Origin: Lutispora saccharofermentans
GTDB lineage: Bacteria > Bacillota > Clostridia > Lutisporales > Lutisporaceae
Direction of reading: 5' to 3'
DNA length: 64,000 bases
Assembly: GCF_024363565.1 (NCBI RefSeq)
Contig: NZ_JAJEKE010000007.1
Coordinates: 106,982-170,981, forward strand
The notes under the pieces are model-generated. The model was not told the DNA's origin. It did no database searches and saw only the letters and a list, made by a program, of their open reading frames with translations. Position numbers and translations under genes: made by a program. This document shows, in pieces, positions 9,545-17,752 of the stretch. Numbering within the stretch: position 1 is the first letter of the stretch; every line of letters begins with the position of its first letter.

Positions 9545-9573
9545 GCATATTATGGCTGCCCCAGGCATATATT
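9545..9573 (+). promoter_or_regulatory. candidate sigma-E promoter of spoIIM
   Basis: GCATATT (9545-9551) fits the sigma-E -35 KMATATT, a 14-nt spacer follows, then CATATATT (9566-9573) fits six of eight positions of the -10 CATACAMT. spoIIM is sigma-E-dependent in Bacillus subtilis, which supports the call. Confidence 0.5.
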
Positions 9574-9610
9574 TTATAGAAAAGTGGACAAAATCTAAGG
9601 GGGTGGCAAC

Positions 9611-10243
9611 TTGTTCGGCCGATTAAATTATGCGGCAGCTAAACATATCAGAGAAAATGGAATTTGGTATTTGTGTTTTTTTATTTTATTTTCTCTTGGA
9701 ATAAGCTTCGGTGCTTTTTGGGTAAGCAAGCTTTCAATAGATTCAAAGGATCTGCTGATAAGATATGTTGAAGGATTTTTTAATCTTATACCAGGAGGTA
9801 CCATATACAATGGGGGTACGTTCAGAATATCATTTATCAACAATATGATATGGATTGTTATGCTCTTTATATCTGGATTTACATATTTAGGTGCCGTTGT
9901 CTCTCCGTTGTATATGACCTTTAAAGGCTTTTGTTTTGGGTTCTCTGTCGCCTTTCTCGTTGAAAGCTTTGGAAGAAAAGGGCTAATTTTTTCACTGATA
10001 TCCTTATTGCCTCATAGCATAGTTTTGATTCCGGGAACCATTTTTTTATGTACAATATCATTTCAATATAGTTTATTTTTATTAAAATCCAGGAATGATA
10101 AAAGATACGAGACTAAAAGACAAAGCTTTGCGAGTTATATTGTTCCATTTGCTTTTGGATTGGCTGCAGTGATATTATCCAGTATAATTGAGTCTTATAT
10201 AACACCGGTTTTTATAAGGAGCCTTTCAGTTTTTATTATATAA
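9611..10243 (+). CDS. spoIIM: stage II sporulation protein M
   Basis: 210 aa multi-pass membrane protein; TTG start behind GGGGGTGG. Hydrophobic segments lie at about residues 18-38, 72-95, 100-120, 128-155 and 178-200. SpoIIM forms the mother-cell DMP complex with SpoIID and SpoIIP, which drives septal peptidoglycan remodelling and engulfment. A candidate sigma-E promoter lies in the gap after nudF. Length agrees with Bacillus SpoIIM. Confidence 0.92.
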   Translation: MFGRLNYAAAKHIRENGIWYLCFFILFSLGISFGAFWVSKLSIDSKDLLIRYVEGFFNLIPGGTIYNGGTFRISFINNMIWIVMLFISGFTYLGAVVSPLYMTFKGFCFGFSVAFLVESFGRKGLIFSLISLLPHSIVLIPGTIFLCTISFQYSLFLLKSRNDKRYETKRQSFASYIVPFAFGLAAVILSSIIESYITPVFIRSLSVFII

Positions 10244-10341
10244 ATCTATTTACCTATTATAGTAATTTTTTCATGCCATGGAGGATTTTTTTGCTTTATG
10301 TTGAATATGTAAAACGATGATTAGAAAAAGGGGATAAAAAC

Positions 10342-11223
10342 ATGGCATATATGGAAGCTTTTGCTGATTATTTACAAAATGAAAGAAAACTTAGTAAAAA
10401 TACATTTGAATCATATATTCGGGATGTTAGAGCATTCTACATATATTTGCAGAATAATGATCAAAAGATAGATTCTGTTTCAAAGACTAATATAATAACA
10501 TATCTCATTTACCTGCAAAAAGACGGCAAGACAACATCGACTATATCAAGACATCTTGCATCTTTAAGGTGCTTCTTTCATTTTCTTGTAAATAGCAGAT
10601 ATATAGAGCACGATCCGACTGTTAATTTAGAGTCCCCGAAAGTTGAAAAAAAATTGCCTTCCATATTAACTAAAAAAGAAGTGGAAAAACTGCTGGAGCA
10701 GCCGGATGCTGCAGATGCCAAGGGCTTGAGAGATAAAACTATGCTGGAGCTTTTGTATGCTACAGGTATCAGAGTAACAGAATTGATATCCTTAGATATT
10801 GATGATATTCAATTAGAAGATGGATTGCTGCTGTGCAAAAACAGCAATGGGAAGCTTAGAACGATTCCTATAGGGAATTATTGCTTAAAGTACATAAAGC
10901 TCTTTTTAAGCGACTATAGAGATAAACTTGGACCCTCAGCTGATGAAAAAGCTCTCTTTCTTAATTTTCACGGTGGAAGAATGACGCGGCAAGGCTTCTG
11001 GAAGATAGTAAAATATTATACCAAAAAAGCAGACATCAGCAAAACCATTACTCCTCATACCTTAAGGCATTCTTTTGCAGTACATTTAATTGAAAATGGT
11101 GCAGATCTGCAATCCATACAGGAAATGTTAGGCCATTCAGATATTTCAACCACTCAAATATACAGCAAAATAAATAACACAAGAATTAGAGAAGTGTACA
11201 ACAGAACACATCCAAGGGCTTAG
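10342..11223 (+). CDS. xerD: tyrosine recombinase XerD
   Basis: 293 aa, ATG with AAAGGGG. An N-terminal core-binding SAM-like domain (1-90) and a catalytic domain with the tyrosine-recombinase residues R144, K171, H239, R242, H265 and Y274 are all present. It resolves chromosome dimers at dif with XerC. The location next to spoIIM and deoB is typical of Clostridia and Bacilli (ripX). A second Xer protein is at 56.6 kb. Copy 1 of the dispersed repeat starts 5 nt after its stop. Confidence 0.93.
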   Translation: MAYMEAFADYLQNERKLSKNTFESYIRDVRAFYIYLQNNDQKIDSVSKTNIITYLIYLQKDGKTTSTISRHLASLRCFFHFLVNSRYIEHDPTVNLESPKVEKKLPSILTKKEVEKLLEQPDAADAKGLRDKTMLELLYATGIRVTELISLDIDDIQLEDGLLLCKNSNGKLRTIPIGNYCLKYIKLFLSDYRDKLGPSADEKALFLNFHGGRMTRQGFWKIVKYYTKKADISKTITPHTLRHSFAVHLIENGADLQSIQEMLGHSDISTTQIYSKINNTRIREVYNRTHPRA

Positions 11224-11228
11224 AGCTC

Positions 11229-11357
11229 TTGAACGAGACTTCATTCAGTGGGAGATTTGACTGCCACTGAATATTAGTCGAGTCCATACTGGACTTAGCC
11301 GCCCTTTGTCATATACCTCCTTTCGAGGTGCTTGACTTAGGGCGGATTAGTTCAGTG
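11229..11357 (+). repeat. dispersed structured repeat, copy 1 (129 nt)
   Basis: It starts TTGAACGAGACTTCATTC and ends GTTAGTTCAGTG-like, and it recurs at 17594-17722 and 36809-36918. It folds as a closed junction: outer stem TGAAC 11230-11234 / GTTCA 11350-11354; hairpin A 11243-11251 / 11264-11272; hairpin B AGTCCA / TGGACT (11281-11295); hairpin C CCGCCC 11299-11304 / GGGCGG 11340-11345 with inner ACCTC / GAGGT. It fills the gap between xerD and deoB, ending 26 nt before the deoB start. No coding capacity. Likely a non-autonomous mobile element (see copy 3). Confidence 0.85.
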
Positions 11358-11383
11358 TTTAATTATTAGCAGGAGGAGTTTGT

Positions 11384-12583
11384 GTGATAAACAGAGTGAT
11401 ATTGATAGTACTGGACAGCATGGGCATTGGTTATTTGCCTGATGCATATGAGTATGGCGATGAAGGCAGCGATACATTAGGCAATATAGCTAAAAGCTAT
11501 AGAAATTTTAAAATTCATAATTTAACCAAGCTAGGAATCGGTAATATTGAAGGCATCAGCTCCTTCATAGAAAAAACAGACAGCCCAAAAGGAGCCTATG
11601 GAAGAGCATCAGAGGCATCAAAGGGCAAGGATACAACAACAGGACATTGGGAAATTGCCGGCCTGAAGCTATCAAATCCATTCCCAACATTTCCAAATGG
11701 ATTCCCTGATGAGCTGATAATGTCTATTGAAGAAGCAATAGGCATAAAAACCATTGGGAATGAAGTTGCATCAGGAACAGAGATCATCAATCGGCTTGGA
11801 GATATTCATGTTAAAACCGGCATGCCAATAATATATACATCAGCTGACAGTGTATTACAGATAGCAGCACATGAGGAAGTTATATGCTTGAATAGGCAAT
11901 ATAAGATATGCAGCATAGTTCGGGACATCATGCAAGGTGCTTACGGGGCGGGAAGAATAATTGCAAGGCCATTTATCGGTGCAGCCGGTCAATACATGCG
12001 TACCAAAAACCGTAAGGATTTTTCTTTGAAGCCCTCGGGTAAAACCATGCTGGATTATATCAAAGAAGAAGGCATGGAAGTCGTGGCAGTAGGCAAAATA
12101 GAGGATATTTTTGCTTCCCAAGGAATAACTATGTCGGTCCATATCAAGGACAATATGGAAGGCGTAGATAAAACTATTGAATACATTCGGGGCGGCAACA
12201 AGGGATTAATATTTACCAATCTGGTTGATTTTGATATGCTTTATGGGCATAGGAATGATATAAATGGATATGCAAATGCTATAATGGAGTTCGATGGACG
12301 ATTGCCTGATATAATGGAGGCAATGAAGGATGAGGATATTCTTATAATAACTGCTGATCATGGATGCGACCCCACGACCCCAAGCACCGATCATTCACGA
12401 GAGTATATACCTATATTGATATATGGAAAGAGTATTAAAGACAAAATAAATATAGGAACCCGAGAATGTTTCTGCGATATTGGAGCTACAATATTGGATA
12501 TTCTAAATATAAAAGGTCAGATTGAAGGTTCATCCTTTAAATCATTATTGTTTGGGAGTGATTTTAATGAAAGAACTATATGA
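11384..12583 (+). CDS. deoB: phosphopentomutase
   Basis: 399 aa; GTG start 7 nt after AGGAGG. It interconverts (deoxy)ribose-1-phosphate and (deoxy)ribose-5-phosphate, linking nucleoside phosphorolysis to central metabolism. An alkaline-phosphatase-type metal-binding core is visible: VLDSMGIGYLPDA at the N-terminus with the metal Asp, GKDTTTGHWE with the phosphorylated Thr, and TADHGCDPT near the C-terminus. It is the first gene of a nucleoside-salvage operon and overlaps the next gene by 17 nt. A structured repeat occupies its 5' leader. Confidence 0.96.
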   Translation: MINRVILIVLDSMGIGYLPDAYEYGDEGSDTLGNIAKSYRNFKIHNLTKLGIGNIEGISSFIEKTDSPKGAYGRASEASKGKDTTTGHWEIAGLKLSNPFPTFPNGFPDELIMSIEEAIGIKTIGNEVASGTEIINRLGDIHVKTGMPIIYTSADSVLQIAAHEEVICLNRQYKICSIVRDIMQGAYGAGRIIARPFIGAAGQYMRTKNRKDFSLKPSGKTMLDYIKEEGMEVVAVGKIEDIFASQGITMSVHIKDNMEGVDKTIEYIRGGNKGLIFTNLVDFDMLYGHRNDINGYANAIMEFDGRLPDIMEAMKDEDILIITADHGCDPTTPSTDHSREYIPILIYGKSIKDKINIGTRECFCDIGATILDILNIKGQIEGSSFKSLLFGSDFNERTI

Positions 12584-13388
12584 AATGATTTTGGAAGCAA
12601 AAGATTATATTGCAGGCAGTTTAGATGAAAGACCCGAAATAGGCCTTATATTAGGCTCAGGATTAGGAGTTCTGGGAGACGAAGCAGAGAAAAAAAATAT
12701 AATAGATTATCACGATATACCGAACTTTCCCGTTTCTACTATTGAAGGACACAAAGGAAGATTTATTTTTGGCGAAATTGCAAATCGTAAAGTAGCGGTC
12801 ATGCAGGGACGTTTTCATTATTATGAAGGATACACAATGAAAGAGGTTGCTTTTCCCGTATGGGTTATGAGAGCACTAGGAATAAAAAAGCTGATTGTTA
12901 CCAATGCAGCAGGCGGTGTAAATACCGGCTACTCTCCTGGTGACTTGATGCTTATAAAAGACCATATCAATCTTATGGGCAGTAATCCTTTGATAGGACC
13001 AAACCTTGATAGTTATGGAACAAGATTTCCAGATATGTCAAATGCATATCCTATGAGCATGAGAGATATGGTTAAAAGAATTTCCGAGGTTTTGAACATA
13101 CCTATCAAAGAAGGCGTTTATGCATCGATGACGGGCCCTGCTTATGAAACACCTGCCGAAATAAGGATGGCAAGAACTATGGGGGCTGATGCAGTAGGGA
13201 TGTCAACAGTACCCGAGGTCATCGCAGCCAATCACTCCGGAATGGAAGTAATAGGTATTTCATGCATAACAAATATGGCCGCCGGTGTCCTGGATAAACC
13301 TTTAAGCCATGACGAGGTAATAGAGACGGCAAATGAAGTAAAAGATAAATTTATAAAGCTTGTAATGGGCATCATCAAGGAGATGTAG
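12567..13388 (+). CDS. punA: purine-nucleoside phosphorylase
   Basis: 273 aa; I start at ATG 12567 (MKELYEMILE) inside the end of deoB with GGGAGTG upstream; longer in-frame starts would run deep into deoB. It phosphorolyses purine (deoxy)nucleosides. Trimeric PNP motifs are visible: GSGLG phosphate loop (30-34), GRFHYYEG (81-88), NAAGG (113-117). The 6-oxopurine-recognition residues are standard: E194 in GPAYETPAE and N236 in CITNMA, which predicts inosine/guanosine use. A tandem paralogue follows. Confidence 0.95.
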   Translation: MKELYEMILEAKDYIAGSLDERPEIGLILGSGLGVLGDEAEKKNIIDYHDIPNFPVSTIEGHKGRFIFGEIANRKVAVMQGRFHYYEGYTMKEVAFPVWVMRALGIKKLIVTNAAGGVNTGYSPGDLMLIKDHINLMGSNPLIGPNLDSYGTRFPDMSNAYPMSMRDMVKRISEVLNIPIKEGVYASMTGPAYETPAEIRMARTMGADAVGMSTVPEVIAANHSGMEVIGISCITNMAAGVLDKPLSHDEVIETANEVKDKFIKLVMGIIKEM

Positions 13389-13401
13389 AGGAGGATTATT
13401 G

Positions 13402-14238
13402 ATGAGTTATATGGAGAAAATCGATAAAGCATATGATTATATAAAAAACATCATATGCCAAAAACCTCAGATCGGAATTGTTCTTGGTACAGGTCTGGGA
13501 ACTTTAGCAGACTATATTGAAAATAAAATAATTATTGATTATAAAGATATTCCGGAATTCCCTGTTTCTACGGTAGAGGGGCATGCAGGCCGTTTAATAT
13601 TCGGAGATCTGGAGGGCAAAAAGATTTTGGCCATGCAAGGGCGTTTTCATTATTATGAAGGCTATACAATGAAGGAAGTAACCTTGCCTGTCAGAGTCAT
13701 GAAAAAGCTTGGCATTGATATGCTGCTTCTCAGCAATGCTTGCGGTGGCCTGAACAAAGCATTTTCTGCAGGCGATATTATGATCATAAATGATCACATC
13801 AATTTAATAGGTGATAACCCGTTGATAGGGGCGAATCTATCCGTTTTCGGGCCAAGATTTCCTGATATGTCTCAGGCTTATGATGCCGAGCTTATCAGGA
13901 TATGCAGTGAAGTAGCAGAAAGATTAGATATAAAAGTACATAAGGGAGTTTATACTGCCATAAGCGGCCCATATTATCTTTCAAAGGCCGAGCTTAGGAT
14001 GCTTATAACTATGGGCTCTGATACTGTAGGCATGTCTACAGTGCCTGAAGCTATTGCAGCAAGACACTGCGGAATCAGAACCATAGGGCTTTCATGCATA
14101 ACAGATATGGCTTTGCCCGATTCCCTGGTTCCGCCTTCCCATGAGGAGGTAGTAAGAGTAGCTGAGCTGACAAAACCGCGTTTTGTTAAGCTTGTTAGGG
14201 AGTTTATTAAAGAGGTGAAGTTTAGTGAGAGTTTATGA
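13402..14238 (+). CDS. PNP/MTA-phosphorylase family paralogue, altered purine pocket
   Basis: 278 aa, start at ATG 13402 with GAGGAGG 7 nt upstream. It closely resembles the preceding punA (GTGLG loop, GRFHYYEGYTMKEV, GMSTVPE all kept) and clearly arose by tandem duplication. The two purine-recognition residues differ: L193 in GPYYLSKAE replaces the Glu, and D235 in CITDMA replaces the Asn. Asp at the latter position is what methylthioadenosine phosphorylases use for 6-aminopurines. I infer a specificity change towards adenosine or MTA; a 6-oxopurine activity is not excluded. It overlaps pdp by 14 nt. Confidence 0.85.
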   Translation: MSYMEKIDKAYDYIKNIICQKPQIGIVLGTGLGTLADYIENKIIIDYKDIPEFPVSTVEGHAGRLIFGDLEGKKILAMQGRFHYYEGYTMKEVTLPVRVMKKLGIDMLLLSNACGGLNKAFSAGDIMIINDHINLIGDNPLIGANLSVFGPRFPDMSQAYDAELIRICSEVAERLDIKVHKGVYTAISGPYYLSKAELRMLITMGSDTVGMSTVPEAIAARHCGIRTIGLSCITDMALPDSLVPPSHEEVVRVAELTKPRFVKLVREFIKEVKFSESL

Positions 14239-15526
14239 TATCATTCTCAAAAAAAGAAATGGCCATGAATTGAGCGATGAAGAAATAAATTTTTTTATAA
14301 ACGGAATTATGGATGGAAGCATTCCTGATTATCAAGCTTCTGCATTACTCATGGCAATATATTTCAAAGGCTTGAATAAGAGGGAAACAGCCCAGTTAAC
14401 CATGGCTATGGTAAATTCGGGAGATGTGCTGGATTTGTCCGGTATTGCCGGTATAAAGGTTGATAAGCACTCCACAGGGGGTGTAGGCGATAAAATAAGC
14501 TTGATCGTAATACCATTGGCAGCAGCAGCAGGGGTACCTGTCGCAAAAATTTCAGGCAGAGGCCTTGGCCATACGGGCGGAACTGTAGACAAGCTGGAAG
14601 CAATATCAGGTTTTAATACTGAATTGAGCAAGGAGACTTTTTTTGATAATGTGAACAAATATAAGATGTCTATTGCAGGGCAAACAGCCAATCTCACGCC
14701 TGCGGATAAAAAACTATATGCATTGAGAGATGTAACGGCTACAGTGGATAGCATACCTTTGATAGCGAGCTCCATAATGAGCAAAAAAATAGCCTCTGGT
14801 GCAGACTGCATAGTGCTGGATGTAAAAGTGGGCTCCGGAGCATTCATGAAATCCATTGATGAGGCTGTTTTGCTTGCAGAAACAATGGTTGAGATAGGCA
14901 AATCATTAAACAAAAAAACAATAGCAGTTGTATCTGATATGAGCCAGCCCTTGGGCCATGAAGTAGGAAATGCCAACGAGGTTAAAGAAGCCATAGAGGT
15001 ATTACGAGGAGACGGTGCTGAGGATGAGACCGAGGTAGCATTAACTATTGCTTCATATATGACTGTTTTGGGAGGAGCATTTAGTGAATTTAATGAAGCC
15101 TATGGATATTTGAAAGGGATTATTGAATCGGGAAAGGCATTGGATAAATTTAAGCAGCTTATATCAATACAAAGCGGGAATCCGGAGGTAGCAGATAATC
15201 CTGAGCTGCTTCCCCAGGCCAAGCATCATATAGAGATAAAATCTTCCCAGGAGGGCTTTGTTTATTCTATAGATGCTGAGAGTATAGGAGTAGCAGCTAT
15301 GCTGCTCGGAGCAGGCAGGAGAAAAAAGAATGATTCAATAGATCACTCGGCAGGCATCACCATCAAGAAAAAAGTAGGAGAAAAAGTAAATCATGATGAT
15401 ACAATTTGCATATTGCATACAAATCTAGAAAATTGGGATGAAGCACGAGTTTCTGCTGAAAATGCATTTAAAATAATGAAGACTGCAAATAAACCTTTAA
15501 AATATATCCATGACATCATACAATAA
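14225..15526 (+). CDS. pdp: pyrimidine-nucleoside phosphorylase
   Basis: 433 aa, GTG start inside the end of the preceding gene. It phosphorolyses uridine and thymidine. The family signature SGRGLGHTGGTVDKLEAI is intact (about residues 110-127), as is KHSTGGVGDK, which binds phosphate and K+. The C-terminal domain (from about 345) has the usual alpha/beta hammerhead with GVAAMLLGAGR. It completes the deoB-PNP-PNP-pdp salvage operon; freed pentose-1-phosphate goes to DeoB. Confidence 0.96.
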   Translation: MRVYDIILKKRNGHELSDEEINFFINGIMDGSIPDYQASALLMAIYFKGLNKRETAQLTMAMVNSGDVLDLSGIAGIKVDKHSTGGVGDKISLIVIPLAAAAGVPVAKISGRGLGHTGGTVDKLEAISGFNTELSKETFFDNVNKYKMSIAGQTANLTPADKKLYALRDVTATVDSIPLIASSIMSKKIASGADCIVLDVKVGSGAFMKSIDEAVLLAETMVEIGKSLNKKTIAVVSDMSQPLGHEVGNANEVKEAIEVLRGDGAEDETEVALTIASYMTVLGGAFSEFNEAYGYLKGIIESGKALDKFKQLISIQSGNPEVADNPELLPQAKHHIEIKSSQEGFVYSIDAESIGVAAMLLGAGRRKKNDSIDHSAGITIKKKVGEKVNHDDTICILHTNLENWDEARVSAENAFKIMKTANKPLKYIHDIIQ

Positions 15527-15550
15527 GCACAGCATATTACGAATAACAAT

Positions 15551-15596
15551 CCTCCTATAGGGAAATATAACAACAAAACAATTATAGGAGGGTTTT
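15551..15596 (+). terminator. hairpin masking the SD of the next gene / terminator
   Basis: CCTCCTATA (15551-15559) is complementary to TATAGGAGG (15583-15591), which is the SD of the DacF-type gene; five T residues follow directly. It can act as the pdp terminator, as an SD-sequestering switch, or both. Confidence 0.6.
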
Positions 15597-15597
15597 T

Positions 15598-16764
15598 ATG
15601 ACTAAGCAAAGTAGAAATCTATCCATTTTTATTTTAATATTAGCTGCAATGATGCTTAATCAGCCGATTATAGCAAAGTCAGATATTGAGATGTCCCTGA
15701 ATTGTAAATCTGCACTGCTTATGGAAGCCTCAACCGGGACAATAATATATGAGAAGAGTGCCCATGATAAGCTGGAGCCTGCGAGCGTGACAAAGATAAT
15801 GACCATGCTGATTGTTATGGAAGCGTTGGATTCAGGTAAAATCACTCTTGAAGATAAAGTGGTCATAAGTCAAAAAGCCAGTAAGATGATCGGCACCTGT
15901 TTGCTTTTAGAGGAAGGTGAAGTTAGGACTGTAAAAGATTTGATCACCGGAATTGCCGTAGAATCAGCGAATGATGCCAGCGTAGCAATAGCCGAATATC
16001 TTTCAGGCAGCGAAGAAGAGTTTGTAAAGCTGATGAATAAGAGGGCCCAAGAGCTGGGAATGGCTGATACGAACTTTGCGAACTCCCATGGCCTTCACGC
16101 TGAAGGACATGTTACCTCAGCTCATGATATAGCTATAATGTCAAGAGAGTTGATACAGCATGAGAGAATTTTTGACTATATTTCAATTTATATGACAAAA
16201 GTGACGGTAGGAAAGAAGAATAATGTTGTAAGAGAATTGGCAAACAAAAACAAAATGGTAAATTTTTATGATGATGTAGACGGCATAAAAACCGGATTTA
16301 CAGATAATGCAATGTATTGCATATCTGCTACAGCTAAAAGAAATGATCTTAGATTTATAAGTGTCATAATGGGAGCTCCCAGTACGAATTCAAGAAATAA
16401 TGATGCAAGAAAACTGCTGGACTATGGCTTCGCAAATTACTCTACATATGTTGTAGGGAAAAAAGGGGAGACTATTAAAAAAGTAGAAATTTCAAAAGGA
16501 AATAAGATAAATGCAAATGCAGTTCTTGAAAAAAATGCCAGTGTTCTCATAAAAAAAGGTGAAGAAAAGCAGATTGAAAAAAGAATAATTGTACCTGATA
16601 AAGTAGCAGCGCCTTTATCCAAAGGAGATAAGCTGGGGGAAATAATTATTTTAAAAAATGGAGAAAGCCTTGAGAGCATACCTGTAGTTATAGATGAAGA
16701 TATCGGAAGAGCAGGATTTTTTAATAATATAAATAAGGCTATACGATATTGGCTAAGCGACTGA
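15598..16764 (+). CDS. D-alanyl-D-alanine carboxypeptidase (DacF type)
   Basis: 388 aa, ATG with GGAGGG. An N-terminal signal peptide (about 1-26) leads to an S11 peptidase domain with the three penicillin-binding motifs: S63-V-T-K66, S123-A-N125 and K231-T-G233, then a beta-rich C-terminal domain and a C-terminal amphipathic tail. It removes terminal D-Ala from peptidoglycan stem peptides outside the membrane. DacF in Bacillus is forespore-specific and lies near spoIIA; a similar role is possible but no sporulation promoter was recognised. A related gene lies at 20.7 kb. Confidence 0.92.
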   Translation: MTKQSRNLSIFILILAAMMLNQPIIAKSDIEMSLNCKSALLMEASTGTIIYEKSAHDKLEPASVTKIMTMLIVMEALDSGKITLEDKVVISQKASKMIGTCLLLEEGEVRTVKDLITGIAVESANDASVAIAEYLSGSEEEFVKLMNKRAQELGMADTNFANSHGLHAEGHVTSAHDIAIMSRELIQHERIFDYISIYMTKVTVGKKNNVVRELANKNKMVNFYDDVDGIKTGFTDNAMYCISATAKRNDLRFISVIMGAPSTNSRNNDARKLLDYGFANYSTYVVGKKGETIKKVEISKGNKINANAVLEKNASVLIKKGEEKQIEKRIIVPDKVAAPLSKGDKLGEIIILKNGESLESIPVVIDEDIGRAGFFNNINKAIRYWLSD

Positions 16765-16766
16765 TC

Positions 16767-16820
16767 AAAATCATATAAAAAAAGTAATGCAATTGCATTA
16801 CTTTTTTTATATGATTTTTT
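16767..16820. terminator. 52-nt perfect palindrome, strong terminator
   Basis: The 26-nt arm 16767-16792 is the exact reverse complement of 16793-16818, with A- and T-rich ends, so the RNA hairpin would end in U tracts on either strand. It starts 2 nt after the carboxypeptidase stop. Confidence 0.85.
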
Positions 16821-16961
16821 ATGTTATAATACCCAATATTAACAGTATTCTTAGTTCAGACGAAGTTTAAAGGCTTTAAGAGCTTATAGTGTGCCGCTTA
16901 TAGAAAATAGCGTTAGTTAGCTATCGGACGGATTGAGACAGACAGATAGATAAATGAAAGG

Positions 16962-17597
16962 ATGATATTTTTGCTGGGTATTGATTTCATGGATTTGCTC
17001 CATAGACTGCCTGCTGTGTTCATTGGCTTTTCATTTCATGAATTTGCACATGCTTTAGCAGCTGATGCTATGGGAGACGATACTGCAAGATTAAGCGGAC
17101 GGTTGACTCTGGATCCGTTGGTTCACATTGATCCTTTAGGTATAATCATGCTGGCCGTATTCCGATTTGGGTGGGCCAAGCCTGTTCCGATAAACCCGCT
17201 CAACTTTAAAAATAGAAAAAAAGGCATGATATTGGTTTCTTTGGCAGGGCCAATGATGAATTTTATTATTGCTTTAGCTGCATTGTTTATTTATGCCATA
17301 CTTTATAGTAAATTTGGATTTATCAATGAGATTGTTGACAATATATTGATCAATATTTATTTAATAAATATTGGATTAGGCGTATTTAATTTAATACCGC
17401 TTCCGCCTCTAGACGGCTCAAAGATTCTGGCAGGTTTTCTGCCGGCTAGGTTTGAATACAAATTTTACAGTTATGAACGTTACTCCTATTTGTTGCTGTT
17501 GCTTTTGATATTCACAGATGCAATCGATACAATCTTAGGCCCCATGTTTTTTTATGCAGAAATGGGCATTTCATATGTTGTCGGGCTTTTCTTTTGA
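16962..17597 (+). CDS. site-2 protease family (M50) membrane peptidase
   Basis: About 211 aa, multi-pass. The zinc motif HEXXH is at H26-E27-F-A-H30, with the third ligand in NLIPLPPLDG (D151), and four to five hydrophobic segments. It resembles the YwhC/rhomboid-sized S2P group rather than SpoIVFB; substrate unknown. ATG 16962 sits within the SD-like AAAGGA; an in-frame TTG at 16971 has better SD spacing and would drop three residues. The last codon and TGA stop fall at the first bases of repeat copy 2. The 140-nt leader (16820-16961) contains a short hairpin (ATAGC/GCTAT) but no riboswitch I recognise. Confidence 0.88.
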   Translation: MIFLLGIDFMDLLHRLPAVFIGFSFHEFAHALAADAMGDDTARLSGRLTLDPLVHIDPLGIIMLAVFRFGWAKPVPINPLNFKNRKKGMILVSLAGPMMNFIIALAALFIYAILYSKFGFINEIVDNILINIYLINIGLGVFNLIPLPPLDGSKILAGFLPARFEYKFYSYERYSYLLLLLLIFTDAIDTILGPMFFYAEMGISYVVGLFF

Positions 17598-17722
17598 ACG
17601 AGACTTCATTCAGTGGAGGATTCAACTCCCGCTGAATGTTAGCCGAGTCCATGCTGGACTTAACCGTCCTTAGCCACTCGTATCCTATAGAGGCGTGGGA
17701 CTTAGGGCGGGTTAGTTCAGTG
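17594..17722 (+). repeat. dispersed structured repeat, copy 2 (129 nt)
   Basis: It has exactly the length of copy 1 and differs by many substitutions, several of them compensatory: hairpin C has inner CCAC/GTGG where copy 1 has GTCA/TGAC, and the tip of hairpin A is GGAG/CTCC. Outer stem TGAAC / GTTCA is kept. It supplies the stop codon of the M50 peptidase gene (TGA 17595-17597) and ends 30 nt before the scpA ATG. Confidence 0.85.
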
Positions 17723-17752
17723 TTAAAATTTAAAAATGGTGTGGTAATTATT

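Noticed and set aside
8997..9548. 183-codon minus-strand ORF opposite nudF
   Set aside because: Fully antisense to a clear Nudix gene; composition (Ser/Ile-rich) is that of a shadow frame and no domain is visible.
14332..14994. 220-codon minus-strand ORF opposite pdp
   Set aside because: Antisense to a gene with intact family signatures; no SD and no recognisable protein.
17636..17752. N-terminal extension of scpA
   Set aside because: It reads through the structured repeat, does not resemble ScpA, and the family start is at ATG 17753.
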